Shown: positions 29,761-41,588, numbered from the stretch's first letter. The stretch: 64,000 nt of DNA from Paracyclopina nana (GCA_019096065.1 JAGUCH010000007.1:4486501-4550500), one strand, 5' to 3'. Notes: generated from the sequence alone by a model not told the origin. Translations and numbers: made by a program.

Positions 29761-31312
29761 CTAAAATTGGAAGACCATCATCATTGTGAATATCATCATC
29801 AAAGGTCCTAGTGTCGAAGAGCTGCGATTTCTAGACGAGTTGTTCAACCCGTACCAGACTCTTAGGGAGTCGTCATCACCATCATTGGCTTCTTCTTCTT
29901 TAGGATTCTCTGTGGGTGCTTCGTCATCATACGTAGCAGTTTGTTTCCTATTGAGCATTTGCTGGAAGCGTTTCGTTTCATTCTCTTGCTCCAGCTGTTG
30001 ATGATATTGCAAAAATTGGAGGTAAGCTCGAGTCTTCTCCTCCTCTGACAAATCATCAAAGGTTCCTTGTACTGTATTGCGGCCATCTGCTGTCACTACT
30101 CTGGCACTGAGCATTCTGCAAGAAAATGCAATCAAAAAGGTTTTTAAAAAAGAGGGAGATTGAAAAGCCCAACTTACTCTGGCAGTGTTTCATTTGGTGC
30201 TATGTTCTTGACGACGAAGCCAGCGGACTTGACGTAATCCAAAACAGTGTTTTCTCCCACAAAATGAGCAGCTCCGAAAGCAAAGAAGAACGGCGTTCTG
30301 GGATGCTGAACAAGCAGGTTGATCACTCTGGAAGCCATTCTCTTATTGCGTTGGTTGATCATGTGCTCGCGGAAAAAGTTGTCAATGCTGGCAGCAAGCG
30401 CCTTCTCCATGTCTGACAACGGCTCCCATTCAGAGTCGACAGATGTGTCATGAGCCAGGCTTGGGAACATGATGGTCTCCTGGTTGAAAATAACTGCATC
30501 CAAGTTGCCTTGCCTGTAATGGCTTATGAGGTCATCAGTGGAGAAATTGGGATTTCTCATGCCAAGCCTCAAATTCTCTTGTTCTCTTAGCGTCAAATCC
30601 AGAGCAAAGTTGACGAGTGTTCTGTTCAATTGGTTGAGAGGTGAGCATTGCTCCTCAACGGTCTCTATGGCAGAAACTCTTTTCCTATTCTTCACGCCTA
30701 ACTGCGAAAGGTAAAGGTCCAAGACAGGATATCCCCTGGATGCGATGTCACTCTTGGTGAGTGAATTAACTAAAAGAGTCACCCAAATAGGCCGCTTTTT
30801 CTCCCAATTGGCTGTCATGGCCGAAAATAGGTACTGAGCATCCAAGCCTTTTCTTTCTTGGTCTTCCGTCACCCAATCTGGCATGACCTTCTTGATGTAC
30901 TCCATGTGGATTTTCAGCCGTGCAAACAGTTCAGAGGGGATTTCTTGCGACAAGTGCCTGTCATTGGGCAGCATTTGGCAGGCTGACAGCGCGGAGACAA
31001 TGTGAGGTTTGGTCAAGTCTAGCTCGAAAAAGATGCGCTTGGACCCAGCAAAAGCCTGTTTGGCATTGTCTGGAATGGCATCCCAGACACGAACATAGGG
31101 AACGTGAATGGTTCCAAAAAAGTAGGACGGTGGTGTCGATTCAACTCTCCATAAAAATGAGCCTTGCTTGCCCGAATCCGAAGGCTGGTCAATCACACTG
31201 GAGCTCTCCTTGGCCTGAAGAAGTAAGATTTGTGGGCAAAAAGTAGGGAAATAAAAAATATATTTTCGCTTACCAGGCAGAAAAAGAGGAAGAAAAATCT
31301 CCAGACCTCCAT
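29761..31312 (-). CDS. TRABD2: TIKI Wnt metalloprotease (TRABD2 family)
   Basis: Three exons on the minus strand: 31312-31274, 31214-30178 and 30115-29761 (phases 0 and 2), 476 residues. The signal peptide is MEVWRFFFLFFCL. The TIKI/TraB domain follows: FLWRVES, YFFGTIHVPY with the first GX2H metal motif (residues 47-50), FELDLTKP, CQMLP, NWEKKRPIWV, and the second GX2H (FGAAHF, about 327-330). An acidic linker and a C-terminal hydrophobic segment (LGPLMMIFTMMMVFQF) form the membrane anchor. TIKI enzymes clip the N-terminus of Wnt proteins in the secretory pathway and at the surface, lowering Wnt signalling. It is head-to-head with the C6orf136-like gene, 411 bases apart. Confidence 0.92.
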
Positions 31313-31723
31313 GATTCTCAAGAAGGCCTACAAAGATTTTCTGGGCTTTCTCATCATTGACAGTTCACAAAAAGTTTGTATAAATGACCGCTGAGGCCAG
31401 TTGATGATCTCCTTGACAGCAAAACATAAACAGCATGCAAGCAAAAGCCACGGACTCGAGCTCTCCTACTCGAAAATCTCTTTCAAATCAAATGTGGCTC
31501 TACCAAGCTTGGGAAAGACAGATTATTTCTGTCTTGCTTGGTTTTTGTTTTTATTTGTTAACCTGACATTGTCAGCGTTCCCAGTTAATTTTCCACTTCA
31601 AATATTTGCGTTATTTTGGCGTTTTTCAAACATGACTGACGGCTACTATGAGTAAATAATCAAGTTACTATACCGAGAAATATCCGTAACAGAAGAATTT
31701 TCGGGAAATTGCTAGGGTGAAAC
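31313..31723. promoter_or_regulatory. Shared upstream region of TIKI and C6orf136-like genes
   Basis: This 411-base gap separates two divergent start codons and has no ORF of note, so both promoters must lie here or within 5' exons. No specific element was recognised. Confidence 0.4.
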
Positions 31724-32569
31724 ATGGCCCTTACAATTGTGCGACAGCTCTCTTCTCTCAACGTTTGTCGACAATTGGCGCCCTTGGCAGCTATTTCAGC
31801 TTCTTCGTGTTGTCAAGAAAAACGCCAAGACTTGATTGTCGCGCGACCTCTACAAGAAGACGACATCATCGTGCTCAAATGCTCTCCAAGTGACACCTCT
31901 GGCCCAGATAAAAATTCCAACCAAAAATTGCCAGGTGGATTTGTCATTTTTCAATATTAATTCATATAATGATGTTTTGATCAGAAATTCAAATCTCAAG
32001 TTTCTGTCGCCATAGGTTTTTTATTGTGAGCAAAACCATAGTTTTAAGTTGGCTTTTCAGGCTACGTTCTCAAAGAAGTCCAAGACTTTCTCCTGACGCA
32101 GACTCAGTCATTTTTCACAGCTCTTCCCAAGCATGACATGTACCATTCACAAATGGTCTTTGAAGATCGCATAAATAACAAGGCCATCAATGGCTACATG
32201 CCCTACACGAGTTATTTGGGGCTGGTGAAAATGTACGGTCATGTAAGGTATGCTTTCGTGGCTTCGCAAGTGCAATCCTCGTGGATAACAGAGGAGAATC
32301 AGAGTGTTGGCATCCACTTCAAGTTTCACGGGATGGGAATGGTGCCAATGGCGATCAAATATTTTCCCAAGAAGCTTTTCATAAAGGATAACTTATTGCA
32401 AGAGTCAACCGTTTGGGTAGAAGCCATATCCACATTTTACATAAATAACGAGGGCAAAATCTGCAGGCATGTCATTGACAACAAAAGAGTAGACCAAGAC
32501 AAGACAGTCAAGAGCCCGGTGGATAAAGTAAAAGAAAAGCTTGCAAAGCTGAGCCCCAGTCCTGCCTAA
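31724..32569 (+). CDS. C6orf136-like mitochondrial protein (DUF2358 family)
   Basis: Two exons, 31724-31934 and 32061-32569 (CCAG|GTGGAT donor, TTTTCAG|G acceptor, phase 1), 239 residues. The N-terminus is hydrophobic and basic without acidic residues for about 30 positions, a typical mitochondrial presequence. The core contains YHSQMVFEDRI, a TSYLGLVKMYGHVRYAFV stretch, VGIHFKFHGM and WVEAISTFYINNEGKI, which I recognise as the DUF2358/C6orf136 pattern, a fold likened to NTF2-type domains. Its biochemical function is not known to me. The donor is weak (GTGGAT) but is the one that keeps frame. Confidence 0.8.
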
Positions 32570-32801
32570 TTTATATATGAGAACTGTTTACCCTCTTAGA
32601 AATAAATGCCGCGTAAAACATAAAAGTACTATATTTTGTTCTATGGCAAATGTCCTGTACAAAAGTAGTTCTGAAAATATTATTTGTATTATGCAAGCAT
32701 AGCAGTTGTTTCGATTTTGAGATCGATTGTGATGATGATGATGTGTGTATCAAATTGAGGTTGAAAATTGGTAAATGCAGGTTCTGATCATGTATGGCAT
32801 C

Positions 32802-33482
32802 TTATAGAAGAGGTTGGCCAAAGAAGCCCTCAGGTCTCTCGCTTTCTCTCAGGGTGACAGTGAAGTTGTCCACGGTGACATCAGTGACAATGATTCTTGC
32901 TCGAGCTTGACAATCAGGTGGAATCCACTCGACGAGTTCATCTTCCTCAACTATCTCTTCTTCCTCGCTCTCACTGACCATTTCCTCGTCGTTTTCTGAG
33001 GTGACAGTGTTCCTGTTTAACCTGTCAACCTGGGACAGGGGCTTGGCGCCTGGTAAACGTCTCAAGTCCGCCTCGAGTCCACTAACAGACTTTTCAAAGT
33101 CAACGTCGTCAATGTCCAGCTTCTTGGCTGTCGACTTTTCAGTAATACTTGGCTTGGGAAATTTAACTGCGGCCACAGGGGTCGATTTCTTTTTTGCCCC
33201 TTTTGCGTTCTGGCTTACATTGCTTTGATCTTGCTTCTCATTGAACTGGTCAATGAGCCTTGCATCGAGAATGTTTTCTTCTGGCTCCCAAGTGGAGTAC
33301 TTGGGTCCCCAGCCTTGCCACTTGACCAAATATTCAACTGTAAAGTGAAGATTTGCATGACTCACGATTTAAGGACATATAGTATATCAAGCAAATGAGA
33401 TCCGCTTACCCTTTCCTTTTCTCAGTCTTTTTTTCGAGATCTTTTCGGCAGCGAAAACCATTTCACCCAAGTCGGAGTCCAT
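32802..33482 (-). CDS. Pc: Polycomb (CBX-type chromodomain protein)
   Basis: Two exons, 33482-33410 and 33337-32802 (phase 1), 202 residues. The chromodomain (about 8-60) is split by the intron: [16 protein letters not shown], then [20 protein letters not shown] and [11 protein letters not shown], with the aromatic-cage positions intact. A Lys/Ser linker follows, then an acidic patch ([16 protein letters not shown]). The C-terminal Polycomb box ([16 protein letters not shown]...GFF) binds RING1 in PRC1. The chromodomain reads H3K27me3. At 202 residues it is shorter than Drosophila Pc and closer to vertebrate CBX7 in size. It is tail-to-tail with the C6orf136-like gene (233 bases) and head-to-head with Mia40. 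Confidence 0.93.
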
Positions 33483-34032
33483 GGTTGTCTTCTTTGTCGT
33501 GAGCGTCTGTCTGGATTTTTTGTGCGGTGTCGCGGCCTAATCTAATTTGTTAGTAGGCCTTTGGCCGCTTCATTTTTCTTTGTTGCCTTTGTGATGTTGT
33601 TTACATAATAAATGACGAGTCGATTAAATACCCCGAGCTACATTTAAAATTGTCGGCTTTTTGCTATTACCTTTACGTTCTTGCTTAAAATCCTAGTTTT
33701 GCTTTTTGATTATTTTCAAGAATAGAAAATATTTCATAGTTATTATTTTTGGCGCTAAATTTTGATTCATTGCTCCTGTAAAATATAAATCTTGCCTTAA
33801 AACTAGTTTTAAACTTTTGTTTTCGCAGACAAAAAAGTGTTGCCAGATCGGCTTTTTATCTCCCTTTAATCGTACAGCAAAGTTATTTAAACGAAAGAAA
33901 TTGGCTACATTACGAGATTATAGTAAGGATAACAAGTTAGGGTTCTTGGTGAAAATCACGATATTTTGTTTACGAAATTGGTTCAGTTATATTATGCATT
34001 TATAGAGGGGGACATTTTTCCGCGGTATCACC
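33483..34032. promoter_or_regulatory. Divergent promoter region, Polycomb / Mia40
   Basis: This 550-base, AT-rich gap lies between two divergent start codons. No ORF is supported and no defined motif was recognised. Confidence 0.4.
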
Positions 34033-34474
34033 ATGTCATATTGTAAGCAAGAGGGAAAAGACCAAATCATCTTCTTGAGCAAAGAAGATGCCTCCAAGCC
34101 GTCTACAGTTGAGCTCAAAGAGCCTCCAGAGGAGCCCACGGGCCTTATCACAAAAGATGGAGACATAAATTGGAATTGTCCTTGCCTTGGTGGAATGGCA
34201 GTTGGACCTTGTGGTGTAGAATTCCGAGAAGCCTTCTCTTGTTTTCATTACAGGTGATTTTCATCCCTTCACTGAATTTTGTTTTTTCTAATGTGGGTTC
34301 TTTTTCAGCGAGGCCGAGCCTAAAGGCTCGGATTGCTTTGAAAAGTTTGTCGAGATGCAAGAGTGCATGAAAGGCTATCCAGATCTCTATGATGAGAAAG
34401 AAGACTCGATGCCAAGTGAAGAAACCGAAGACAATAGTGAAAGTGATGACAGGACTGTGGCAGCCTCGAATTAA
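34033..34474 (+). CDS. CHCHD4: CHCHD4/Mia40 intermembrane-space oxidoreductase
   Basis: Two exons, 34033-34253 and 34309-34474 (TACAG|GTGATT donor, TTTCAG|C acceptor, phase 2), 128 residues. The redox CPC motif is in WNCPCLGGM. The twin CX9C fold follows: [11 protein letters not shown] and [11 protein letters not shown], each with exactly nine residues between cysteines. Mia40 oxidises small cysteine-rich proteins during their import into the mitochondrial intermembrane space, passing electrons to Erv1/ALR. Like animal homologues it lacks a long N-terminal anchor. An acidic Glu/Asp/Ser tail ends the protein. The stop is only 103 bases from the stop of the convergent DIPK2-like gene. Confidence 0.95.
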
Positions 34475-34577
34475 ACTGTCAATATCAAAATTGTCAGGTG
34501 TATTTTGAATGACAATTTACTACAGTATATAGAAGAAATGCTCGTCACAGCCGCATTTTGTTACATTTATGTTGTGG

Positions 34578-36197
34578 TTAATGTGTTGTATCTCCATCAG
34601 GCGGTCCGTCCTGTACAGCTTCATACTCATCACGACCGTTGTCTTCTAGGCCGATGTTGTCACCATCATCGTCACCTTCCGCAGTCTCAGCCTCTTGCTC
34701 GAGTGACAGCTCTTGCAAAAGCTGCAATCCTGCCTCTTGTCTAGTTTCCAAAAAAGGTGAGCTTGAGCACCTTGACAATAGTGATTCGACAAGCTTAACA
34801 TCCTGGATGACGGGTTTCTCTTCTCCGTCAACTTTTTCGTCCATATGATGAAGCAGTCCTATGCAAGAAATCATAATGACACTAATTTCTTTCAAAGCAC
34901 GAAATTGATCTTACTAACCTGGAAAAGATTTGGCTAGTGGATTTTGCCTACGAAACTCCACATCTGTCTCCAGATCCGACAAGACAAATCGACATGCCAA
35001 GCTGAACATGTGTGCAGCATAGTCGAAAATCTTGGCACACTTGTTCGTGTAGTCATCGCCCTTGTCATCAACCAAATCGTCATAGAACTCGTCGAACTTT
35101 TCCTCTGACCACCGTTCGTTTTCCGCACTGTTTCCACCCAAATTATACATGTCCTTGTCAATCAGCATGACATGTGACAAATCCTTGAGGAAGACTTGAT
35201 TGGCATCAGTGACGATGAAATTCTGGTAGCTCAAGTCTCTGGTGAAGAGCAGCCAATGCTCGTCATCTTGTATGAAGCCATCAATCATTTGCAGGATTTG
35301 AGCTGATAAGTGTACTCTTAAAGCTAAGTTTTCCTTGACGTAGAGTGACAGAGGTTTGTAAGGCCCTTGGACAAACGTGATTCGCCCACAGGCTCCAAAG
35401 TAGGGCAGTACAGGAATTTGAACTTTTTGGTTCACCATGAATTTGTAGAGAGCCACCTCAGGATTGGTGGCCAGCGTGGTAATCATAGTGACTTTCTCCT
35501 CTCCGGTCAGGGCAAGATCTTCATTGTCATCAAAAGACTGAATCAGTCCTTGCACGAGCTTCCAGGACGGGCAAATGGTCATGGGGATTCTGCGTCTTGA
35601 CACCAGATGGTACTTGTAAATGCCACGAATGCTCTCCAAGTCCGGATTGATGGCATACAGAAACTCTGAAGACTTGGCAGCCACAGATATATCACAATTG
35701 TTGTGCTTTTTGCTTTTACCTTTAAAGGAAGATCAAATAGTAGCTATTGTGAATATGCAAAGTCTAGTGAAGAAATAAGTTCAAGCCTTACTAGCTTTGG
35801 CACAAATGTAGTTTTCGAATCCTTGCAGCAATCCTGGAGAGGGTGGCTTGGGTTTCATCCAAAACCTCAATTTTCCATGCCTGTAGACTCCATAAATGGC
35901 CTGATCAAGCCCTTCTGGATATTGGATTTGGCTGCTCACCTTGAGCACTCCCTTGGATATGTCACTCATGAGCTCTTGGCAAGCATCACGACCAAAGCAA
36001 ATGGGGCAAGAAGTGTTGGCTTGAGTGAGCTCATCAATCTCCTTGGCAGTCATGGACACAGCATGGATGGAGTCTGGAGGAAGTTTGATGGTACCGCTGC
36101 TGTCATTCCAGTTTGATATCACTCCAATCAGGAGTAGGACAAAGACAGCACCCAAAACGACTCTGACGAGGTGAAATCGCCCAACTTTGATCATCAT
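34578..36197 (-). CDS. DIPK2-like secretory divergent kinase (FAM69/DIA1 family)
   Basis: Three exons: 36197-35792, 35719-34919 and 34858-34578 (phases 1 and 1), 495 residues. A signal anchor (VRVVLGAVFVLLLIGVI) places it in the secretory pathway. A cysteine motif CPICFGRDAC follows at about 62. The kinase-like region includes WMKPKPP, ENYICAKA, PYFGACGRI, TRDLSYQNFIV (the place of the catalytic loop) and LKDLSHVMLID (the place of DFG). The DIPK2 family (DIPK2A/C3orf58 and DIPK2B) contains Golgi or secreted divergent kinases; catalysis is debated. A polar acidic C-terminus (EGDDDGDN) is added here. I chose ATG 36197; the frame is open a little upstream. Confidence 0.82.
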
Positions 36198-36765
36198 TTC
36201 ATCTTGTTTGGCAACTTTGTGTAGTCCAAGAAGATGGGACCGGGTCGGCTGCACGCTGCACCAGCACTGAACCCAGGTGAAGAGGAGTCAAGATTTATAT
36301 ATTATGCTTTTATGGGCGCGAGCTGCTATTCTATGTACGCTATATATAAAGAGCTCTCTTTGTAGGTTACAACTAAAGGCTAACTCTTCACTATATACAT
36401 ATATCGAACCCACGATTATATTGCTATGTTTATGTGCTCACAATTCCATTACATGGATTGGTACTAGATTACATTTACCAAGTGCAGGTGCATTATTTAC
36501 CTTCATTAACAGGGATTTATTTCAAACCAGAAAACAGAAGGAGTTTATCATTTATTGCTGCATTTTTGAAAATTATGCTTATCAATCTCGAAAATATTTT
36601 GCCAAGCCAAATATTGGTGTTTTTTTTTGGCTTATTGTATGATGTTTATTTAAAAGACAGTTACACATTCAAAAAAGGAAGCTATGATATCATCACTAGT
36701 GATATTATTCTTATCGGAAATATAAAGTCTACATACGAAAATATTTGCGTTCCTGAATTTTGGCG
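36198..36765. other. Intergenic, no gene seen
   Basis: Upstream of the DIPK2-like gene, very AT-rich, ending in the left 9-bp duplication ATTTTGGCG (36757-36765). Confidence 0.4.
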
Positions 36766-37953
36766 GGGAAACTTTTTTTGAACTATTCCACTGCCCTTTA
36801 TGATAGAATTTTTTTATCTACTTTACTGACAGTTAATGTTATACACTTTTAGAACAAGCATTTTTTGCTCAACAGTTATAGATATTTTTTGATCTACCCT
36901 CATTGAGCATGTCCTTAAATTACATACACATTTTGCTCTACATTTTTGTCTCTTAACTATCTGGACTACTACTCACTTTTCTTTATCTACTCACTGAAGT
37001 ATTATTCACTACACTTTGAGCTATACTCTTATGTTACAAATATATTATGAACTACTGTTCATGAACATGCTTTATATGATATATTTATCCCCAATGTTAT
37101 TTCATCTACTTTTGATGAGCCTTTTTACGTTTTTGTTACTTGAGTTTTATGGTCTACTATTTCCTGCTAACTATCCTTTTTTGAGCTACTCTGACTGCTG
37201 TAGCCTATTGAAATTTGTGATTGCAATTTTTTCCTGATGGTAAAGACTTTCCCCTTCAATGATACCACTGTTTAATTGGCTTTTTTACATAAAATATATT
37301 TCCAGAACTATATCGAATATAGTCCCTGCCAGTAAAACAGAACCTTCTTTTGAAAGATGAATACAATCTAAAAAAGACGCTCATTGCTATAGAATTATTT
37401 GCTGATAGGAATGAAGTAAACATCCAAGTTCCATTTGCATAATTGCTTGAGCTGATGAGTTGTCTCCTACAATAAAATGCAATTTGGTAAGAAAGGATTA
37501 AACAAGCATAAATTCCAAAACTAAAGTTAGCTTTTATGCCAATTCAAACACCTGTAGAGAAAAAAAAAGCTTTTCCAAATTGTGTATATCAAAAAAGCCA
37601 TGTTCAAATTGTGTACCTAGATAAAAAAGTGTAGTGAAAAATCAGTGAGTAAAAGCAATCCTGGGCAAATTATGTTTGTAAAAAAAGTGTAGATCAAAAA
37701 GTGTAGGTAATAGAAAGATGGTCCAAAATGTGTAGTTCAAAAAACGGCACAAGTAGGCAAATTAATGTAATGGCCAGTAGTGGAAGAAATGTCAGTAAAA
37801 ATTATGTAGCTCTAATAATGTAGATGATTTAACGTCAGTATCAATATCAGTACTCTATAAAAATGTCAGTACAGTATCTAAGAAAATACACGTTTATCAA
37901 CAATAGACATAAAAGTGTAGGTCAAAAACCAGTAGTGGAAAATAATGGCACCC
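36766..37953. mobile_element. Mutator-like non-autonomous element (1188 bp) with 9-bp target duplication
   Basis: The left end is GGGAAACTTTTTTTGAACTA and the reverse complement of the right end is GGGTGCCATTATTTTCCACT. The right end closely matches the left end of the element at 18078 (GGGCGCCATTACTAAACACT). The flanks are ATTTTGGCG (36757-36765) and ATTTTGGCA (37954-37962), a 9-bp duplication with one mismatch. Subterminal motifs are inverted in the halves: CTACTTT, CACTACAC and CTACATTT on the left (36815-37020), GTGTAG and CAGTAGTGG on the right (37620-37945). No ORF of note; non-autonomous. Confidence 0.75.
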
Positions 37954-38039
37954 ATTTTGGCACGTACATTAATTCCCCAAATAGATCCTAAGTTGTTTGT
38001 CGTCCTTCCTTCACGAAGCACTCTAAGGCATTTTCCCAT

Positions 38040-38339
38040 TAGATCGAGCACTGAATTTTGATGAGAGTATCTCGTTCTCAACAACAGCTGAACTTTTTTG
38101 GAAAAAATTTGCTAAGGTACAGCTCTAACTACAGCTCCGATCGGAACGAAATTTTGAGGGGTTCATGGTTTCTCGGTACAATAACAAAATTCCAAATAAA
38201 AAATAGCATAACATAATATGATAAACGGTGGAACAAAAATGGGCAGATGTCGTGCTACCGTAGGCCGGCCGGTCACCTTTAGGCCGTTTTCTGTAACTGA
38301 GTTTTAAGAACGATGTACTCATCAAAATCTAGAGCTCTA
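38040..38339. mobile_element. hAT-like MITE (300 bp) with 8-bp target duplication
   Basis: Perfect 8-bp direct repeats TTTCCCAT flank it (38032-38039 and 38340-38347). The left end TAGATCGAGC...TTTTGATGAG matches the inverse of the right end (TAGAGCTCTAGATTTTGATGAG in shortened form TTTTGATGAG), with the shared motif about 17-28 bases from each tip. An 8-bp duplication with TAGA ends suggests the hAT superfamily. Non-coding. Confidence 0.7.
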
Positions 38340-38440
38340 TTTCCCATTATTATTTAATATTTTACAATGACTGAAAATTATTTCTTTTTTGAGTAAAATT
38401 GCAACTTAAACATAGTACAATTATATAAAAAGCAATATTT

Positions 38441-39756
38441 CTAAGATGAGTCAAATCGTCGATTTTTGTGATTTCGTCTCCGTTTTCTGGCAACAATGGA
38501 CAAAAGTGTGATAAGGCTAAGGATGAGCAAGAGAGCTAGCAAGGCTGCTCCAAACCAGATGAGAAATTGTGTTGCCAAAGTCATCCCTGCTTTTGTCTCC
38601 TCCTTTTCCATTGTCAAAGATGAACTCTTCAGATTATCCTCAATTATAGTATCTACTCATGAAAAAAGTGCAATTAACCTCGCAGAAAAGGTAGTTCTAT
38701 ACTATAAAGAAAATTACTTAAAGTTGTAGTCTTTATAAGATGCAAAGGAGTATTTGTGGGGGCAGCAACCAACTTTCCAGGCATTTTGGGTAAAGTAACG
38801 TTATCTTTTCCACATTGTGTCAAATCCTTCAAATTGGCTATATCTTGCTCGGTATAATCATCCAGGTTATGGAAAATCTTGAAGCGTAATAATGCCAGGC
38901 AATTTGCATCAATGGAAGAGAGCACAAAGAAAGTTTGCTCTTGAAAGGTTGCTACCACAATTTCACCTGAGCTGGCAAAAATGTGAGAGCTTTTCTTGGG
39001 CCTTTGATTATGGTAGAATCCATAATCTAAATTAGATTTGTCAGCATGCATCCAACTTCCATTCGCGGCCAGTGACATTGGATCCATAGAAATGGCAAAC
39101 GAGTTCCTCTCAACGGAATTGCATTTGCCCCTTGCAAAAAATTAGATCAGCTTTCATTGATGAATTAATCAAGATTAATTGCTACTAAATACTTGTATGG
39201 TACAGAATAGGTCAAAACGAGCCTGCGTCCCTCATCTTGAATTTTATATGGAGCTCCATTGGCCTGCATAATTTGCCAAGATATGGACCCACACACTGAT
39301 CTGGATGCTTTCCCTCCACTATTATCCCAAATCAGCAATTCTAGCCTGTTCGAGGCTACATCAGTGGCATCTCTTACAGCTCGAGTTGCTGCACAGTCTT
39401 GGAAGTCCGAGCTCAGCAATTTCAGCTTGAACCTGGAATAGTTCTCCACCACCAATCCCAAAGCCACTTGATGAAAATTGCTCTTATTGACCAATGGACT
39501 AGACATGTAATTTGAAGGGCTCGCCCCTTCATTTCCCCTTGCTCCCTCGCACAAAAAAGGTGATTGGGGTAGTGTCACACCTTCCACCATTTTCTCCATT
39601 CTCTGTGATAAAGTATAGTTTAAAACAGCTTTAAATAGGTTTTTAGAGGAAAAAGGCTACCTGCTTTATTAGTAGTGATTCTTCCCTGTTCAGCTTTTGA
39701 ATAGCTTGACAAGTCACTAAAATTGATACAAAAGCTAAAACTACTAATTTTTCCAT
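38441..39756 (-). CDS. Type I membrane glycoprotein, unrecognised, four exons
   Basis: Exons 39756-39661, 39602-39193, 39130-38718 and 38652-38441 on the minus strand join in phases 0, 2 and 1 to give 376 residues. Each junction has GT-AG sites. A signal peptide (MEKLVVLAFVSILVTCQA) leads into an ectodomain of about 290 residues with scattered cysteines (FLCEGA, QDCAAT, RSVCGS, GKCNSV, ANCLALL, TQCGKD) and sequons (NKSN, NYSR, NGSW, NVTL). One membrane helix (LIWFGAALLALLLILSLIT) is followed by a short basic tail (RKRRRNHKNRR). I do not recognise the ectodomain. The last exon is the one most easily missed, because its frame is short. Confidence 0.75.
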
Positions 39757-40007
39757 TTTTGTATTTCTGTAGCGTCAACTGGAATTCCCAGCAACTTTGA
39801 CATAGGAAGTGCTATCAACTTGGTGACTAAGCTCAGATCCTCATTTTTTTGCTAACTGATATGGAAAAAAATTTACAAAAAAAGTTTCATGGGGTCATTT
39901 TTGTTCATCTGTATGAATTTTTTTTATTGAAAAATCAATACTGGATTATAGGAAGTATGGTTAATATAATAATAATTATGTGAAGTAGTTGATTGACACC
40001 TGAAGAC
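39757..40007. other. Intergenic, no gene seen
   Basis: Short AT-rich spacer upstream of the type I membrane protein gene. Confidence 0.35.
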
Positions 40008-41352
40008 CACTTTGCCCAAGTTTGAATCCAATGTCGTCCATGACATACTTGTATTTGTCCATGCTCTGGTGTCATCCTCTTTAGCCAATAATTAGAAATG
40101 CCTTTAGTTTTGCCACCAACCATATATACATCTACATATAAAAAACAGGCTAAGACTGGATGGCCAGCCAACAAATGCAAGCAAAACTTTTAGCATAAGA
40201 ATAACAAAGAACAATCAATAAAAGCGGGATCAAACTTGAAAGCAAAGTTTTCATTGATCATATTATGAGAAACGATTGATGTCTATTGCTTTGTCTAGAA
40301 AAGTCCCAGTTCGACCATGACGAAAATTGCTAGTTTGCCCTGATATTCAAAGGAGTCACAAGCATGCTCAAAGATGCCAGCAGTTTCAGGCAAATTAGCC
40401 ATTAAAGCCAAGCTGCCAATTTTGAGATACAATTTATAGATGCCACCGTGCATACTTGAGCTATGACCACCACCAATGAAAAAAACCTCGTTTATGCTTG
40501 CAGGCGCGAAACTTGTGCAAATCCATACAAATCCATGCTAATCCATGCAAATTATACATGTTTCCGAATGTAACTCTTCAAAATATTGGTTTGCGTTTTT
40601 GTCAGAGTGGCTTAATAAAAATAAGATTTTGATTGTTGCAAATTAATTCAAAAAATGAAAGTAGAATTCAAAACGAAATAGAAAAGTATGCCATCTTTGT
40701 TAGCTAAAAACCTTCTTGGCAATTCGCGCCAACGTTGGATTTTTGTGGTTGCAGAACATCCCAATTTCCAATGATACAATTCTCCAGCAGAAGTTACGAA
40801 GTCAAAAGTCCTTTTTTCCCTCAGGTAAATAAAAGGTTTCAGCCATTCAGTTGTTCCAGGTCTTGAAAAAGCATAATTTAAGGCTGAAGCATCTTATAGA
40901 GAGATGTTATTAATGTACATGGTGTCTACATCTGCCCAAAGAAAATGCTGTGGCAAATCTAAATTAATATTGAATAAACTTAGCCATTGCAGTGAGCCAG
41001 CTAGGTTCTATCCAGATTTTTATGGCTCGATAATGAACAAGATTAGTGATGACTAGCTGGAAAAAATCCACTCACTGACACCATCTTTTAATTTGCACGA
41101 ATTCTTTGCAATTCCCAAGGAGGGCAAAAACAGAACAACAAACAATAGAACTGTAAGCGATTTCCTCTTTCAGAATGGCTATTATAAAAAGCTTCTTTAC
41201 TAGGTGTTGGTGGCTGCAGCTCCAGTAGGAATTACTGAAGTCACAAAAAAGAATTCTAGCTGCCAATGAGAAACTTGCAACGAAGCCAGTTAGTTCCATG
41301 TGACAATGAAGAAATAAACAAAGTTTCAGCAAGAAAATGACAAGCATGTAGC
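40008..41352 (-). pseudogene. Degraded kelch-like gene fragments
   Basis: Minus-strand segments read like kelch repeats of a secreted protein, but no continuous model holds. The segments are 40275-40500 (IGGGHSSSMHGGIYKLY, then MANLP, then HACDSF), 40040-40140 (VDVYMVGGKTKGISNYW, then a frame change), and 40690-40980 (DLPQHFLWADVDTMYINN, a stop, then WLKPFIYLREKRTFDFV and QRWRELPRR). A hydrophobic start at 41345-41280 (MLVIFLLKLCLFLHC) could be a signal peptide. In-frame stops and frame changes, with no clear splice sites to remove them, suggest a pseudogene. An intron-rich real gene is the alternative. Confidence 0.35.
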
Positions 41353-41588
41353 AAATTCAAGTCAAAAAAATTGATTATAGCATGAACTTTGTTGGCCAGA
41401 GAAAGAGCCCATTTTTAAAAGAGCTATTTACCGGTTCACACATGGTTGCTAGCTGGGCTCTTCTTATAGTATCAAGTCAACACAGTGACGTAGCGAATTC
41501 ATACGCATGCTACTTCGTGTTTCCAGGTTTATTCACTTATATGCAGACTAATAATAAGGTTTTCTTCTCAGCATGAAAACGAACCACT

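Noticed and set aside
38496-38729. Plus-strand 77-codon frame
   Set aside because: It is antisense to the membrane-helix exon of the type I protein, which has clean splice phases and the better protein.
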